Shown here piece by piece: positions 1 through 8,100 of a stretch of 54,933 nucleotides of DNA. The stretch spans positions 1 through 54,933 of the forward strand of contig JAJTFJ010000009.1 of assembly GCA_021298435.1 (NCBI GenBank), written 5' to 3'. Position 1 is the stretch's first letter, and every line of letters starts with the position of its first letter. A program made the translations under genes and the position numbers. The stretch is from Ilumatobacteraceae bacterium. Lineage in GTDB: Bacteria; Actinomycetota; Acidimicrobiia; Acidimicrobiales; Ilumatobacteraceae. The notes under the pieces were generated by a model. The model saw only the letters and a list, made by a program, of their open reading frames with translations. It had not been told where the DNA came from and searched no databases.

Positions 1-155
1 TGCCCGCGTTGTTTTGCTGCACCCAAAACAATGTCGAGATGTTCTTTCAGCTCTCGCTGCCCCACGAATTCGTCGAGCTCTCGTGGACGCAAACTGACTT
101 CATCAGACACTTCATGATCTGACGCCAAGGCTGGATCTAAAAACTCATCCCGCAC
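1..155 (-). CDS. ruvB: RuvB Holliday junction branch-migration ATPase, N-terminal fragment
   Basis: Only the first 51 codons lie in the window; the gene runs off the left edge. The reading frame opens with GTG at 155 and gives MRDEFLDPALAS followed by the segment LRPRELDEFVGQ, the characteristic N-terminal region of RuvB that precedes the AAA+ domain. RuvB is the hexameric motor that, with RuvA, moves Holliday junctions during recombinational repair. The start overlaps the end of ruvA by 11 bases, so translation is probably coupled. No in-frame ATG exists near this position, which is why GTG was chosen. The Walker motifs are outside the window and cannot be checked. Confidence 0.9.
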   Translation of the reverse strand, partial: MRDEFLDPALASDHEVSDEVSLRPRELDEFVGQRELKEHLDIVLGAAKQRG

Positions 156-738
156 GACGTGCCCCTAACAAAGCCAGGGCATCACGCAACATGGATTCAG
201 AATCATCAGCAGTATTCAATTGGCGCATGGTGTCGCGAATCTCTTCAGTTCCGTACCCCAATGCAGTCAATGCTTCACGAACATCTGCAGCAGCCGATTG
301 CACAGAATCAATGGGGTCTCCGCTTGTGATCCCATCAATATTCAAACGTGACTTCAATTCCACCATCAGGCGTTCGGCAGTTTTCTTACCAACACCAGGA
401 ACAACGGTGAGAGCCGCAGTATCGCCCGACCCCACGATGCCAATGAGCGCAGTCGGTGCGTAGGTAGAAAGAATTGCCATCGCCATTGATGGACCAATGC
501 CATGTGTCGCAATCAAAATGTTGAAAGTGTCTCTTTCAACACGCGAGGTGAACGCAAACAAGGTATGTGCATCTTCACGGATGTGTTGATGGATATGAAA
601 GAACACCGGAACTGTCGGTTCACATTCACCAAACGTTGCGGTTGTGACATTGCATAAGTACCCAACGCCGGCAACTTCCAGAAGAACCGTGGAAGGAACG
701 AAACGTTCAAGGACGATTCCCCGCAAACTGCCAATCAT
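145..738 (-). CDS. ruvA: RuvA Holliday junction DNA-binding subunit
   Basis: A 197-residue protein of normal RuvA length. It starts MIGSLRGIVLERF, the usual RuvA opening, with the OB-fold domain first, then two helix-hairpin-helix segments (ATHGIGPSMAMAIL and VPGVGKKTAERLMVELK, roughly residues 80-130) that contact the DNA backbone, and a C-terminal domain III (DVREALTALGYG) that binds RuvB. RuvA tetramers hold the four-way junction in square-planar form. A longer frame exists upstream but the ATG at 738 forms an ATGA overlap with the ruvC stop, matching the family start. Gene order ruvC-ruvA-ruvB is the common one. Confidence 0.96.
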   Translation of the reverse strand: MIGSLRGIVLERFVPSTVLLEVAGVGYLCNVTTATFGECEPTVPVFFHIHQHIREDAHTLFAFTSRVERDTFNILIATHGIGPSMAMAILSTYAPTALIGIVGSGDTAALTVVPGVGKKTAERLMVELKSRLNIDGITSGDPIDSVQSAAADVREALTALGYGTEEIRDTMRQLNTADDSESMLRDALALLGARRAG

Positions 739-1259
739 CGAATGCTCCGAGCAATAGCCGCATCTCGCGATGCGATGAACGGTGCGATAGAGCAATGACA
801 CAGCGCAATGGCAGCTGCATCAGCTGCGTCGGCAGGCTGAGGTACTGCCTCAAGACGAAGACGTTGCTGCACCATCAGACCAATCTGTTCTTTGGTGGCA
901 CCACCCCATCCGGCAACCGTGTTCTTCACCTGCGATGGGGTGTACTGAGCAACATCACATCCGGCACGAGCAGCAAGAGCCAACACGATGCCACTGGCTT
1001 GGCCAACCCCCATGGCAGTGCGAACGTTGTTCTGAAAGAACACTTGCTCGATAGCAACAGCATGTGGCTTGAAGTCGGACAACAGACCTTCCACCTCGCG
1101 ATGAATCTCAGCAAGACGGTCATGAAGTGCTGCTGAAGGAGGGGTCCGAAGCACACCAATGGCAAGGGCTTTGATGTCCTGAGAAGAATTCATGCCCAGC
1201 ACCGCATACCCACAACGGGTAAGACCGGGATCGACCCCGAGGACCACTTGAGCGAACAT
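735..1259 (-). CDS. ruvC: RuvC Holliday junction resolvase
   Basis: A 174-residue crossover junction endonuclease. The sequence begins MFAQVVLGVDPGLTRCGYAVL; the metal-binding acidic residues of the RNase H-like fold are visible as D10, E71 in AIEQVFF, and D144/D147 in the PADAADAAAIALCH segment. It cuts Holliday junctions symmetrically and works with RuvAB, encoded directly downstream with a 4-base overlap. The start at 1259 has no Shine-Dalgarno sequence but sits 7 bases after a TAACAT -10 box, suggesting a leaderless message and an own promoter separate from the peroxiredoxin gene upstream. Confidence 0.96.
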   Translation of the reverse strand: MFAQVVLGVDPGLTRCGYAVLGMNSSQDIKALAIGVLRTPPSAALHDRLAEIHREVEGLLSDFKPHAVAIEQVFFQNNVRTAMGVGQASGIVLALAARAGCDVAQYTPSQVKNTVAGWGGATKEQIGLMVQQRLRLEAVPQPADAADAAAIALCHCSIAPFIASRDAAIARSIR

Positions 1260-1266
1260 ATGTTCT

Positions 1267-1272
1267 ATGTTA
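1267..1272 (-). promoter_or_regulatory. -10 box of a leaderless ruvCAB promoter
   Basis: Reading on the minus strand, TAACAT fits the actinobacterial TANNNT -10 pattern and ends 7 bases before the ruvC ATG. That spacing would put the transcription start at the start codon. No clear -35 hexamer was identified. Inferred from spacing alone. Confidence 0.5.
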
Positions 1273-1301
1273 CCCGAGGCCTTTGGCCGAAGGGCGGAAC
1301 T

Positions 1302-1754
1302 TCAGCGAGCAGCCTCGACAGCTGCGACAAGCTCTTCGACGGGCCTAAAAGTCAGGCCGGCAATGGCCTTGTGGGCATAGCGAATGACCCCATCTGCATC
1401 GATCACAAAGACGCTGCGTCGCGGATATCCCAATGGACCCACCGTGCCAAAGAGCCCAGCCACCGTCTTGTCGGTATCAGCGAGGAGCGGAAACTTGAAT
1501 CCGTGCTTGGATGCAAACTCTTCATGACTAGAGACATCCTGGGCAGAGACAGCAAGTACTTGCGCACCCACGGTGTCGAAAGCAGAGAGTTCGTTGTTAT
1601 AGGAATTCAATTGCTTCGTGCAGACAGGTGTGTCATCACCTGGGTAGAACACCAAAACAACAGGCTGACCCCGATACGAGGACAACGTGTATTCGCGGCC
1701 ACCAGTGCCAGGAAGTGTGAAATCGGGAGCGAGGTCCCCTACTGCGATAGCCAT
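1302..1754 (-). CDS. Peroxiredoxin, PrxQ/Bcp or AhpE type, single cysteine
   Basis: A 150-residue thioredoxin-fold peroxidase that would reduce hydrogen peroxide or organic hydroperoxides. The peroxidatic motif is [12 protein letters not shown] with T42 and C45; the catalytic Arg may be in the RRSVFVID stretch. C45 is the only cysteine in the protein: the position five residues later, where PrxQ proteins carry the resolving cysteine, is Asn. It therefore has to be recycled by an external thiol, and mycothiol is a likely candidate given mshC in the window. The start overlaps the yebC stop by one base (TGATG), so the two are co-translated. The exact subfamily (Bcp/PrxQ versus AhpE) is uncertain. 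Confidence 0.9.
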   Translation of the reverse strand: MAIAVGDLAPDFTLPGTGGREYTLSSYRGQPVVLVFYPGDDTPVCTKQLNSYNNELSAFDTVGAQVLAVSAQDVSSHEEFASKHGFKFPLLADTDKTVAGLFGTVGPLGYPRRSVFVIDADGVIRYAHKAIAGLTFRPVEELVAAVEAAR

Positions 1755-2500
1755 CAGCCAAGCTCCTGCATTAAAGCGTCGTCAATATCAAAGTTCGCAT
1801 ACACATCTTGCACGTCATCATTGTCCTCCAACATGTCCATGATTCGCAAAATTTGTTTTGCGTCCTCAATGTCGGTGACCTCGATAGATGTGGACGACAC
1901 CATTGTTGATTCAGCACTCTGCACAGCAATACCAGCTGCTTCAAGGGCATCTTTCACGTCGTAGACAACCGAAGAGTCCGTCAACACTCGCCAGGAATCT
2001 CCGTCACGCTCGATGTCTTCAGCGCCTGCTTCCAGTGCAGCCGACATCACAGTGTCTTCATCGAGAGATCCGTCCACGAGAACAACACCGCGACGTGAGA
2101 ACTGCCAACCCACTGCCCCGGGCTCTGCCAAAGAACCACCAAACTTGCTGAAGGCTGTGCGCACATCAGATGCAGTGCGATTGCGATTGTCAGTGAGCGT
2201 GTCGACAAGCATGGCCACACCACCTGGTGCGTATCCCTCGTACATAATCGTTTCGTAGTTCGCGCCATCGTTTTCACCGATGCCGCGCTTAATCGCGCGA
2301 TCGATGGCGTCCTTTGTCATCTGACCGGCTTTCGCCTTCAACACCATGGTGCGCAGTGCCGCGTTGGAGTCAACGTCGCCACCACCAGCACGAGCTGCTA
2401 CTTCAATCTGACGCGCAAGTTTCGCGAAGAGTTTTCCGCGTGCCTTGTCGGCTGCGCCCTTCTTGTGCTTAATAGTTGCCCATTTGGAGTGACCGGACAT
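1754..2500 (-). CDS. yebC: YebC/PmpR family protein
   Basis: A 248-residue protein starting [28 protein letters not shown], the invariant YebC opening. The three-domain YebC layout is intact, including [17 protein letters not shown] in the middle domain and an acidic C-terminus ([13 protein letters not shown]). Family members have been described as transcriptional regulators and, more recently, as factors acting at ribosomes stalled on proline stretches; the sequence does not distinguish these. It follows pdxT by 3 bases and precedes ruvC at one remove, the same neighbourhood as in mycobacteria. The ribosome site is weak (AAAGG about 9 bases upstream). Confidence 0.94.
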   Translation of the reverse strand: MSGHSKWATIKHKKGAADKARGKLFAKLARQIEVAARAGGGDVDSNAALRTMVLKAKAGQMTKDAIDRAIKRGIGENDGANYETIMYEGYAPGGVAMLVDTLTDNRNRTASDVRTAFSKFGGSLAEPGAVGWQFSRRGVVLVDGSLDEDTVMSAALEAGAEDIERDGDSWRVLTDSSVVYDVKDALEAAGIAVQSAESTMVSSTSIEVTDIEDAKQILRIMDMLEDNDDVQDVYANFDIDDALMQELG

Positions 2501-2503
2501 CGG

Positions 2504-3088
2504 TTACACCTTTCTCGCAGTTGTCATGGTTGTTACAAAGTATTCGTGTAGACGAGCATCGCCCGCCAACTCAGGATGGAAAGATGCCGCCAGCACATTG
2601 CCTTGACGCACCAATACTGGCTCATCACCGAGTCGACCGATGACTTCTACAGCCGCCCCCGTGCGCTCAATGCGCGGTGCACGAATGAAAACACCGTGGA
2701 ATTCCCCAAACGGCGTGTCGATTGCAGTCTCAAAAGAATCAATCTGTCGGCCGAAAGCATTGCGCCGAACCGAAATGTCGATCGCTCCGAAACTGCGCTG
2801 GTCGGGGCGACCATCAAGCACTTCGGATGCCAACAGAATCATTCCGGCACATGTGCCAAAGGCGGGCATGCCACTTGCAATGCGCTCTGCAATTGCATCA
2901 AAGAGACCCGAAGACAACAGCAGCTGTGACATCGTGCTGGATTCGCCTCCTGGCATCACCAGCGCATCAACATGTTCGAGCTGTTCTGGGGTGCGTACTT
3001 CCCGAACAGAGACGCCAAGGGAAGCAACACACTCAGCGTGTGCTGCGAATGCTCCTTGGAGAGCAAGTACTCCAACGACGGGGTTCAC
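2504..3088 (-). CDS. pdxT: PdxT, glutaminase subunit of pyridoxal 5'-phosphate synthase
   Basis: A 194-residue class I glutamine amidotransferase that releases ammonia from glutamine for PdxS. The catalytic triad is visible: C80 in FGTCAGMILL, and H171 and E173 in SFHPELAGD. The PGGESSTM segment forms the oxyanion region. The start is GTG at 3088, giving MNPVVGVLALQGAFAAH, which aligns with the family start; no better codon lies between it and the pdxS stop 34 bases upstream. PdxT delivers ammonia through a tunnel to the PdxS barrel, so the two products form one complex. Confidence 0.95.
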   Translation of the reverse strand: MNPVVGVLALQGAFAAHAECVASLGVSVREVRTPEQLEHVDALVMPGGESSTMSQLLLSSGLFDAIAERIASGMPAFGTCAGMILLASEVLDGRPDQRSFGAIDISVRRNAFGRQIDSFETAIDTPFGEFHGVFIRAPRIERTGAAVEVIGRLGDEPVLVRQGNVLAASFHPELAGDARLHEYFVTTMTTARKV

Positions 3089-3122
3089 CCGGAGGCCTCG
3101 AATCCATGCGAATGGGTACTAC

Positions 3123-4022
3123 TTACCAACCGCGCTCAGCGAAGCGCTGAGTTCCGTTGATCTCGTCCATTGCGATACCGGTCATCGGGGCACCAAGGCC
3201 ACGGCTGACTCGTGCAAGAACCTGTGCATCACGGAAGTGAGTGGTTGCTTCAACAATTGCCTTCGCACGTGGCGCTGGATCATCGCTCTTGAAGATGCCC
3301 GAACCAACGAATACTGCTTCGCCGCCTAATTGCATTGCGAGTGCCGCGTCTGCAGGAGTGGCGATGCCACCGGCGCAGAAAATGGGCACAGGGAACTTGC
3401 CTGTCTCTGCAATTTCTTGCACAAGACCAAGAGGTGCCTGCAATGTCTTTGCCCACTGGAACAACTCCGCGTTGTCAGCCTGGGTGATCTTGCGGATATC
3501 GCCAAAGATATTGCGAAGGTGACGGACAGCTTCCACGATGTTGCCGGTTCCGGCCTCACCCTTCGAGCGAATCATGCATGCGCCTTCTGAGACGCGACGA
3601 AGTGCTTCACCAAGATTTGTTGCTCCGCACACGAATGGAACTGTGAATCCAAACTTGTCGATGTGATGTGTTTCGTCTGCAGGGGTCAGCACTTCAGACT
3701 CATCGATGAAGTCAACGCCGAGGGCTTCGAGAATCTGTGCCTCCACGAAGTGGCCGATACGAACCTTGGCCATCACAGGAATAGTGACCGCAGCCTTGAT
3801 GCCCTCGATCATTTCAGGATCACTCATGCGAGCGACTCCACCATCACGGCGAATGTCTGCTGGAACACGCTCGAGAGCCATGACGGCACATGCGCCGGCA
3901 TCTTCTGCAATCTTTGCTTGCTCTGCATTGACGACGTCCATGATGACGCCACCCTTCAACATCTCAGCCAAGCCACGCTTCACGCGCTGGGTGCCGACAG
4001 AGGATCCGTTCGTTGAGGTCAT
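3123..4022 (-). CDS. pdxS: PdxS, pyridoxal 5'-phosphate synthase lyase subunit
   Basis: A 299-residue TIM-barrel enzyme that builds pyridoxal 5'-phosphate from ribose 5-phosphate, glyceraldehyde 3-phosphate and ammonia. Key residues are in place: D29 in GVIMDVV, K86 in [13 protein letters not shown] (first Schiff-base lysine) and K154 in [10 protein letters not shown] (second). The frame is open upstream to 4115 but the ATG at 4022 gives the expected [23 protein letters not shown]-terminus and lies 7 bases after a TAGCCT -10 box, so a leaderless message from this codon is likely. It heads the pdxS-pdxT-yebC-peroxiredoxin group. Confidence 0.96.
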   Translation of the reverse strand: MTSTNGSSVGTQRVKRGLAEMLKGGVIMDVVNAEQAKIAEDAGACAVMALERVPADIRRDGGVARMSDPEMIEGIKAAVTIPVMAKVRIGHFVEAQILEALGVDFIDESEVLTPADETHHIDKFGFTVPFVCGATNLGEALRRVSEGACMIRSKGEAGTGNIVEAVRHLRNIFGDIRKITQADNAELFQWAKTLQAPLGLVQEIAETGKFPVPIFCAGGIATPADAALAMQLGGEAVFVGSGIFKSDDPAPRAKAIVEATTHFRDAQVLARVSRGLGAPMTGIAMDEINGTQRFAERGW

Positions 4023-4029
4023 GGTAAGC

Positions 4030-4035
4030 AGGCTA
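4030..4035 (-). promoter_or_regulatory. -10 box of leaderless pdxS promoter
   Basis: TAGCCT on the minus strand ends 7 bases before the pdxS ATG. The same hexamer precedes sepF and ileS at 6 bases and occurs in a spaced promoter before the DksA-like gene, so it looks like a house-keeping -10 sequence of this organism. No matching -35 was seen. Confidence 0.5.
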
Positions 4036-4037
4036 CA

Positions 4038-4054
4038 GAGGGCACCATGCCCTC
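4038..4054. promoter_or_regulatory. 17-bp perfect palindrome between the DUF3048 gene and pdxS
   Basis: Arms GAGGGCA and TGCCCTC are exact reverse complements with a CCA centre. It lies 26 bases after the DUF3048 stop codon and 2 bases upstream of the pdxS -10 box. It could end DUF3048 transcription as a hairpin without a T-tract, or be a repressor site in the pdxS promoter. The sequence alone does not decide. Confidence 0.45.
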
Positions 4055-4080
4055 CTGCCACTGAATAAGTGAGACGTTCG

Positions 4081-5166
4081 TCAGACTGCGGGGAACTTGA
4101 CCGTCTTCGGGTCAATTCCGGGTCCGACTGGAGCCAAGGAGTTCTTCCATGCCAGCTCGACCCATGTACGTCCTGGTGTCATACGTACGACTGCCCCATT
4201 TGCATCAGTCAATGTGAAAGGAACAAGACGATTTGGTCGTACCCAGTTAATGGGAATGAGTCCACCGTCGGTCATGACAAAGCCAGTTCCCTTACCCACA
4301 GTCAAAGCGTTCGGGCTCTTGCGGTCAGCCTTGCTGCGTACGTAGGTGACATAGAGAACGAGAACATTCTTTGTGTTCACCTGACCATCGTCAGCCATGT
4401 GGGGCTCAAGTTCACGCTTGAGATTTTCGGTGAAACGAACGAAGTTGCTGGTTGCCGCATCCCACTTCCAATACACCTTCACGTTGTACATCGACACCTT
4501 TGCACCATCAACAGCAGTGGACGTTGCAGGCTTTGCATCGCTGCTTCCGCGATAAGTGAACTGCGGCTGTGGTGGCACAGCTTCTTTCGGAGCCAATGTC
4601 CACAGGTCTGTCGTCTTGGCATACAAGTTGTGCGGAATCTTCTTGTCCTTGGCGCGGTAGTAACCGCCCTTGCCACGCGAAGCGCTGTATCCAACGTTGA
4701 CCAAATCACTATTGCTAATCGCACGAGTCACTCGATAGTTGCCACCGCTCCAAGCGAAGAGAGGCTTATTGAAAGAGCCCAAGATGTCGATGTCTTGTGT
4801 GCGGCCGCTGCGCAATGGTCCGACTGGGTCGCTGCCTTGGCTATGGAACACGGCTGCAAAACGTGTCAGCGCTTCCACGTTCTCTTCAAAAACGATGTCT
4901 GCTTTATTCAAACCAGTCTGAGGACGTGCTGCAGGATGATTATCGATCTTTGCTGTGAGTGCTGGACGAGCTGCCGCTGCTTTGTCTTCAATGGGCAAAC
5001 CTGACAATGGGTAGTTCACACCATCGCCTTGTCCGGGGACTGCTGGATTTGATCCATCTGCTGAAGAGGTGTCTGAAGAAGATCCTCCACCACCACATGC
5101 TGCAAGAACAGCAACAGCCAGGGCTGCTGCAGCCAAACGAATAATGGGGCGACGATTTCTAGACAT
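4081..5166 (-). CDS. DUF3048 domain lipoprotein (YerB-like)
   Basis: A 361-residue exported protein. The N-terminus [28 protein letters not shown] is a lipoprotein signal with lipobox LAAC and lipidated C24, followed by a Ser/Gly linker. The body carries the DUF3048 hallmarks: [29 protein letters not shown] and [26 protein letters not shown]. The biochemical role of DUF3048 proteins is not established; some sit near cell-wall genes in Firmicutes and Actinobacteria. The start at 5166 was chosen because it begins the signal peptide and comes one base after the stop of the M48-like gene, indicating co-transcription. Confidence 0.88.
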   Translation of the reverse strand: MSRNRRPIIRLAAAALAVAVLAACGGGGSSSDTSSADGSNPAVPGQGDGVNYPLSGLPIEDKAAAARPALTAKIDNHPAARPQTGLNKADIVFEENVEALTRFAAVFHSQGSDPVGPLRSGRTQDIDILGSFNKPLFAWSGGNYRVTRAISNSDLVNVGYSASRGKGGYYRAKDKKIPHNLYAKTTDLWTLAPKEAVPPQPQFTYRGSSDAKPATSTAVDGAKVSMYNVKVYWKWDAATSNFVRFTENLKRELEPHMADDGQVNTKNVLVLYVTYVRSKADRKSPNALTVGKGTGFVMTDGGLIPINWVRPNRLVPFTLTDANGAVVRMTPGRTWVELAWKNSLAPVGPGIDPKTVKFPAV

Positions 5167-5167
5167 T

Positions 5168-5980
5168 TCAAATCTCCTTGAGAACAGCAATGCGTTCCGC
5201 TAACGACGGACGGGCAAAGACAACATTAGGAACTCTTGATGCTGAATCTGCGTCATTCAATGTGCTCTCTGGCAGTGCAAAACAGAATGGAGCAGCAACA
5301 CCAACGGAAATAGCCTCTTGAAACTGTGCACATTTTTCTAGCGCAGAGATCAATGCAGGTGGATAACGGGTGGCTTGACATGCAGAAATATCTGCCCAGA
5401 TGAGCGCACGAGCATCAACAGATCGGTCAACAACTTTCTGTGCAAGACGAGAAAGACCGACTCGAGACATCAGCGAATGAAACGAGATGAGGTACGCCGT
5501 CAGTGCAGCATCGCCTGACCTGATGCGCCACAACAGATGAGAGACAACTGCCTCAGTTTCTACTCGATCCATCACACGCAAGAAACCGTCAGAGACAACG
5601 ATGTTTCCATCAGAACCTGCTTCTGAAATCGCGAATGCAAGAGGAAAATCTGATGGCGTGACGTACATCGCAGGACGATGGTCGCCACTACTCATACGAA
5701 GACCTTCCACAACGTTGAAGAGACGCGCATGGTCATTTTCATCTGCAGTCGTCAACGACAGTTCCGCAAGAATGTTCTCTTCTGCGTTTCGTCCAATCGC
5801 CCATGCAAATGTGCCGAATACTGCCAAACCGAGCACGGCAAGCAGAGGCTGCCCGACGGCTAAACCAATCAGCAGAAAGAGAAGCGTCCCTACTGCTGTA
5901 ATCACCCACTCAAGTTTCTTAATGCGAGCCAAATTCGGTGCTGCTGACTCTTCAATGGGAATCCACTGTCGCTGATTCAT
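5168..5980 (-). CDS. M48/HtpX-like membrane protein lacking the zinc site
   Basis: A 270-residue protein with two adjacent hydrophobic segments (about residues 26-62). The part after them resembles HtpX-type M48 proteases: NVVEGLRMSSGDHRPAMYVTP, then AFAISEAGSDGNIVVSDGFLRVMDRVETEAVVSHLLWRIRSGD. In active members the last stretch reads HExxH; here it is H148-L-L-W-R152, so both the catalytic Glu and the second zinc His are missing. The third zinc ligand, Glu in an EFxAD motif, appears as L193-I-W-A-D. I infer a pseudo-peptidase, perhaps a binding or scaffold protein. It is followed one base later by the DUF3048 lipoprotein. The family match is by eye, so confidence is moderate. Confidence 0.7.
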   Translation of the reverse strand: MNQRQWIPIEESAAPNLARIKKLEWVITAVGTLLFLLIGLAVGQPLLAVLGLAVFGTFAWAIGRNAEENILAELSLTTADENDHARLFNVVEGLRMSSGDHRPAMYVTPSDFPLAFAISEAGSDGNIVVSDGFLRVMDRVETEAVVSHLLWRIRSGDAALTAYLISFHSLMSRVGLSRLAQKVVDRSVDARALIWADISACQATRYPPALISALEKCAQFQEAISVGVAAPFCFALPESTLNDADSASRVPNVVFARPSLAERIAVLKEI

Positions 5981-5998
5981 AGTTCCTTCCGTGCCGAC

Positions 5999-7168
5999 CT
6001 ATTGGTCGGACCCTCCAAGTCGATTTCTTCTCAAAAAGCGTCCTTCGAAGCGCTTCAGCATACGAGGTAGCTCAATCTTCGTGATGTTGTCGGCTTCCAT
6101 ACCGAGCGCCTTCTCGTACAACAGTACGTAATGGTCAGCTAATGCGTCGAGCGAATAGGACTGTGCGTGAATACGTCCTGCGGTTGTCAAACGAATTGCT
6201 AAACGAGGATCAGCAACAATTCGAGACATTGCAGATGCAAGAGCCTTTGCATTACCTGGTTCCACTAACAAAGCATTTTCACCATCGGTTGCAACATTGC
6301 GATACCCATCGATATCAGTGGAAACAACCGGAGTGCCAGCAGCCATTGCCTCGAGCAACACGATGCCGAACGATTCACCACGCAGTGACGGCGCACAGAA
6401 CAGAGACGCTCGACGAAGACGGTCAATCTTTTCTGCATCAGAAATTCGACCGAGCCATTCAATGCGCTGGTCATTCTTGTACTGATCTTGTAAGTGCTCT
6501 GTTTCTGGTCCATCGGATGCGATCCATAATCGAACATCCCCCGGCATCAGCGACACAGCCTCCAGCAGCACGCCAAGACCTTTTCGTGGTTCATGACGCC
6601 CGCAGAAGAAAATTGCGTTATCTCGCTGTTCCACAATCGGACCGCTGTAGGCCTCAAGATCGATGCCGTTGAAGAGAATTTCGTATTCACCACCGATGTA
6701 GCGCTGAGCAAGTTCAACAGCATCCGCAGAGACAGCAACTCGCACATCAATGCGTCGCGCAATTGGACGGCCCAGCTTCTGGAACGTCTTGTACGCCCCT
6801 GATTCCCCCGCCGAATGGAAGGTTGCAACAATTGGCGCAAGCTTGACGAGAACTGCGGTCAAGGTGGGACCGGGGACAAGAGGCTCATGCACATGGAGCA
6901 CGTCAAAGGCTTCGTCATTGAGAGCTCGGATAGTGCGGAAAGCAGCAGATGCATCGGGTGCCACGGGCGCCACCGAGCCGTTGATGGCTGTCGGAAGACT
7001 GTTGCCCAACGGCGTCACGAATGAATCGGGAGGTGGACCGTCACATGGACCAAGAACACGAACCTCGTGCCCCTTTTCTCGCAATGCCCGAGCGAGGCCC
7101 AAAACCTGCTGCTGCACTCCCCCTGGAATTGTGAGGCTGTACGGGCTCACCATTCCAATTCTCAACAT
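5999..7168 (-). CDS. pimA: PimA-like phosphatidylinositol alpha-mannosyltransferase (GT4)
   Basis: A 389-residue GT-B glycosyltransferase. N-terminal features are MLRIGMVSPYSLTIPGGVQQQVLGLARAL and FDVLHVHEPLVPGPT (acceptor side); the C-terminal GDP-mannose side has GRHEPRKGLGVLLEA and the ESFGIVLLEAMAAGTPVVST motif with the nucleotide-sugar Glu. PimA transfers the first mannose to phosphatidylinositol at the inner face of the membrane, the first step of PIM synthesis. The assignment is supported by pgsA and patA nearby, as in mycobacteria, where the five genes thrS-HIT-pgsA-patA-pimA are contiguous. The start ATG at 7168 lies 6 bases from the -10 box shared with the divergent oxidoreductase gene. 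Confidence 0.88.
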   Translation of the reverse strand: MLRIGMVSPYSLTIPGGVQQQVLGLARALREKGHEVRVLGPCDGPPPDSFVTPLGNSLPTAINGSVAPVAPDASAAFRTIRALNDEAFDVLHVHEPLVPGPTLTAVLVKLAPIVATFHSAGESGAYKTFQKLGRPIARRIDVRVAVSADAVELAQRYIGGEYEILFNGIDLEAYSGPIVEQRDNAIFFCGRHEPRKGLGVLLEAVSLMPGDVRLWIASDGPETEHLQDQYKNDQRIEWLGRISDAEKIDRLRRASLFCAPSLRGESFGIVLLEAMAAGTPVVSTDIDGYRNVATDGENALLVEPGNAKALASAMSRIVADPRLAIRLTTAGRIHAQSYSLDALADHYVLLYEKALGMEADNITKIELPRMLKRFEGRFLRRNRLGGSDQ

Positions 7169-7173
7169 GCGAC

Positions 7174-7180
7174 TAGGTTA
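7174..7180. promoter_or_regulatory. Shared symmetric -10 element between pimA and the divergent oxidoreductase gene
   Basis: TAGGTTA sits in the exact middle of the 17-base gap, with 5 bases on each side. Read on the plus strand the box is TAGGTT ending 6 bases before ATG 7186; read on the minus strand it is TAACCT ending 6 bases before ATG 7168. Both start codons are therefore at the expected transcription start of a TANNNT box, and one element can serve both directions. Confidence 0.6.
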
Positions 7181-7185
7181 CGGGA

Positions 7186-8100
7186 ATGACTCAGGTTGAT
7201 AAGTCCTTCCGTCCCGCCCTCTCCGTTGTCGCGACACCAAATAAGCGTCGCGCCATCCTCGATTTAGCCGTCGAGGCCGAAAACCGTGGATTCAGCGGTC
7301 TTGCATGCCCCAGCCTTGGCGGCACCATGGGGCTCTGCGTCTCATTGGCGCACGTGACATCGCGCATCAACTACTGGACCTCGATCCAGCCGATTTACTA
7401 CAGCCACCCAGTGGAAGCTGCGAACACAGTTGCCCATATCAACGAAATGTCGAACGGGCGATTCCGCTATGGCATCGGCGTCAGCCATGGTCCCGTCACT
7501 CAACGTCTCGGCGTTGAGACTGGAAAGCCATTGTCCGACATCAAGAACTACGTAGCAGCAATGCGCACGAATGAGCGTTTTGGTGGTCAACTTCCCCCGA
7601 TCTATTTGGCCACTCTCCGCAACAAGATGCTGGAGCTCGCAAGTGAAATCTCAGAGGGTGCGATTTGGGCAAACGCATCCCTCAGCCACATGGCAACACA
7701 ACTCGGAGAAGTACCGACAGCGGTGCGGGATGATTTTTTCCTCTCCAACATGATCCCGACAGTTATCGACGACGACATCGAAGCTGCACGCGCTATCAAC
7801 CGTCGCACTCTCACCGGATACGTCTCACTGCCGAACTACCGCAACTACTGGCGCGCTGCTGGATACAACAACGAGATGGATTCCATCGAGGAAGCACTCA
7901 ACGCTGGCAACAAAGAAGCACTGACCGGACTCATGACAAACGAATGGCTTGATGACTGCACCATCAGCGGGTCAGCATCTCATGTTCGTGAACGTCTTGC
8001 CGATTGGGCCAACGCAGGCGTCATGCCCATTGCGGTGATGTCTTCGACAACAGGCGGCCAGGCAAAAGCAATTGCCGAACTGTTCGAAACCTACAACTGA
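7186..8100 (+). CDS. Luciferase-like (LLM class) oxidoreductase, probably F420-dependent
   Basis: A 304-residue TIM-barrel protein of the bacterial luciferase superfamily. Recognisable segments are LAVEAENRGFSGLACPS near the N-terminus, ISRTNYWTSIQP-like sheet region (SRINYWTSIQPIYYSHPVEAANTVAHINEMSNGRFRYGIGVSHGP), PPIYLATLRNKMLELASEISEGAI, and a C-terminal VRERLADWANAGV. The phrase pattern around NGRFRYGIGVSHGP is the cofactor-binding region of F420-dependent members. The substrate cannot be read from sequence. F420 use is supported by an F420:NADPH reductase gene at 16664-17338. The 3' end overlaps arsC by 10 bases in convergent orientation, leaving no room for a separate terminator. Confidence 0.85.
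   Translation: MTQVDKSFRPALSVVATPNKRRAILDLAVEAENRGFSGLACPSLGGTMGLCVSLAHVTSRINYWTSIQPIYYSHPVEAANTVAHINEMSNGRFRYGIGVSHGPVTQRLGVETGKPLSDIKNYVAAMRTNERFGGQLPPIYLATLRNKMLELASEISEGAIWANASLSHMATQLGEVPTAVRDDFFLSNMIPTVIDDDIEAARAINRRTLTGYVSLPNYRNYWRAAGYNNEMDSIEEALNAGNKEALTGLMTNEWLDDCTISGSASHVRERLADWANAGVMPIAVMSSTTGGQAKAIAELFETYN

Noticed and set aside
1248-1964. 238-codon plus-strand frame across the peroxiredoxin and yebC
   Set aside because: Both minus-strand genes are unmistakable, and the plus frame has no recognisable domain.
4069-5004. 311-codon plus-strand frame opposite the DUF3048 gene
   Set aside because: The minus-strand DUF3048 protein has clear domain motifs and a lipoprotein signal; the plus frame is Cys-rich and unlike any family.
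5168-5980. Active HtpX protease
   Set aside because: HExxH and the distal Glu ligand are absent, so catalysis is not supported.
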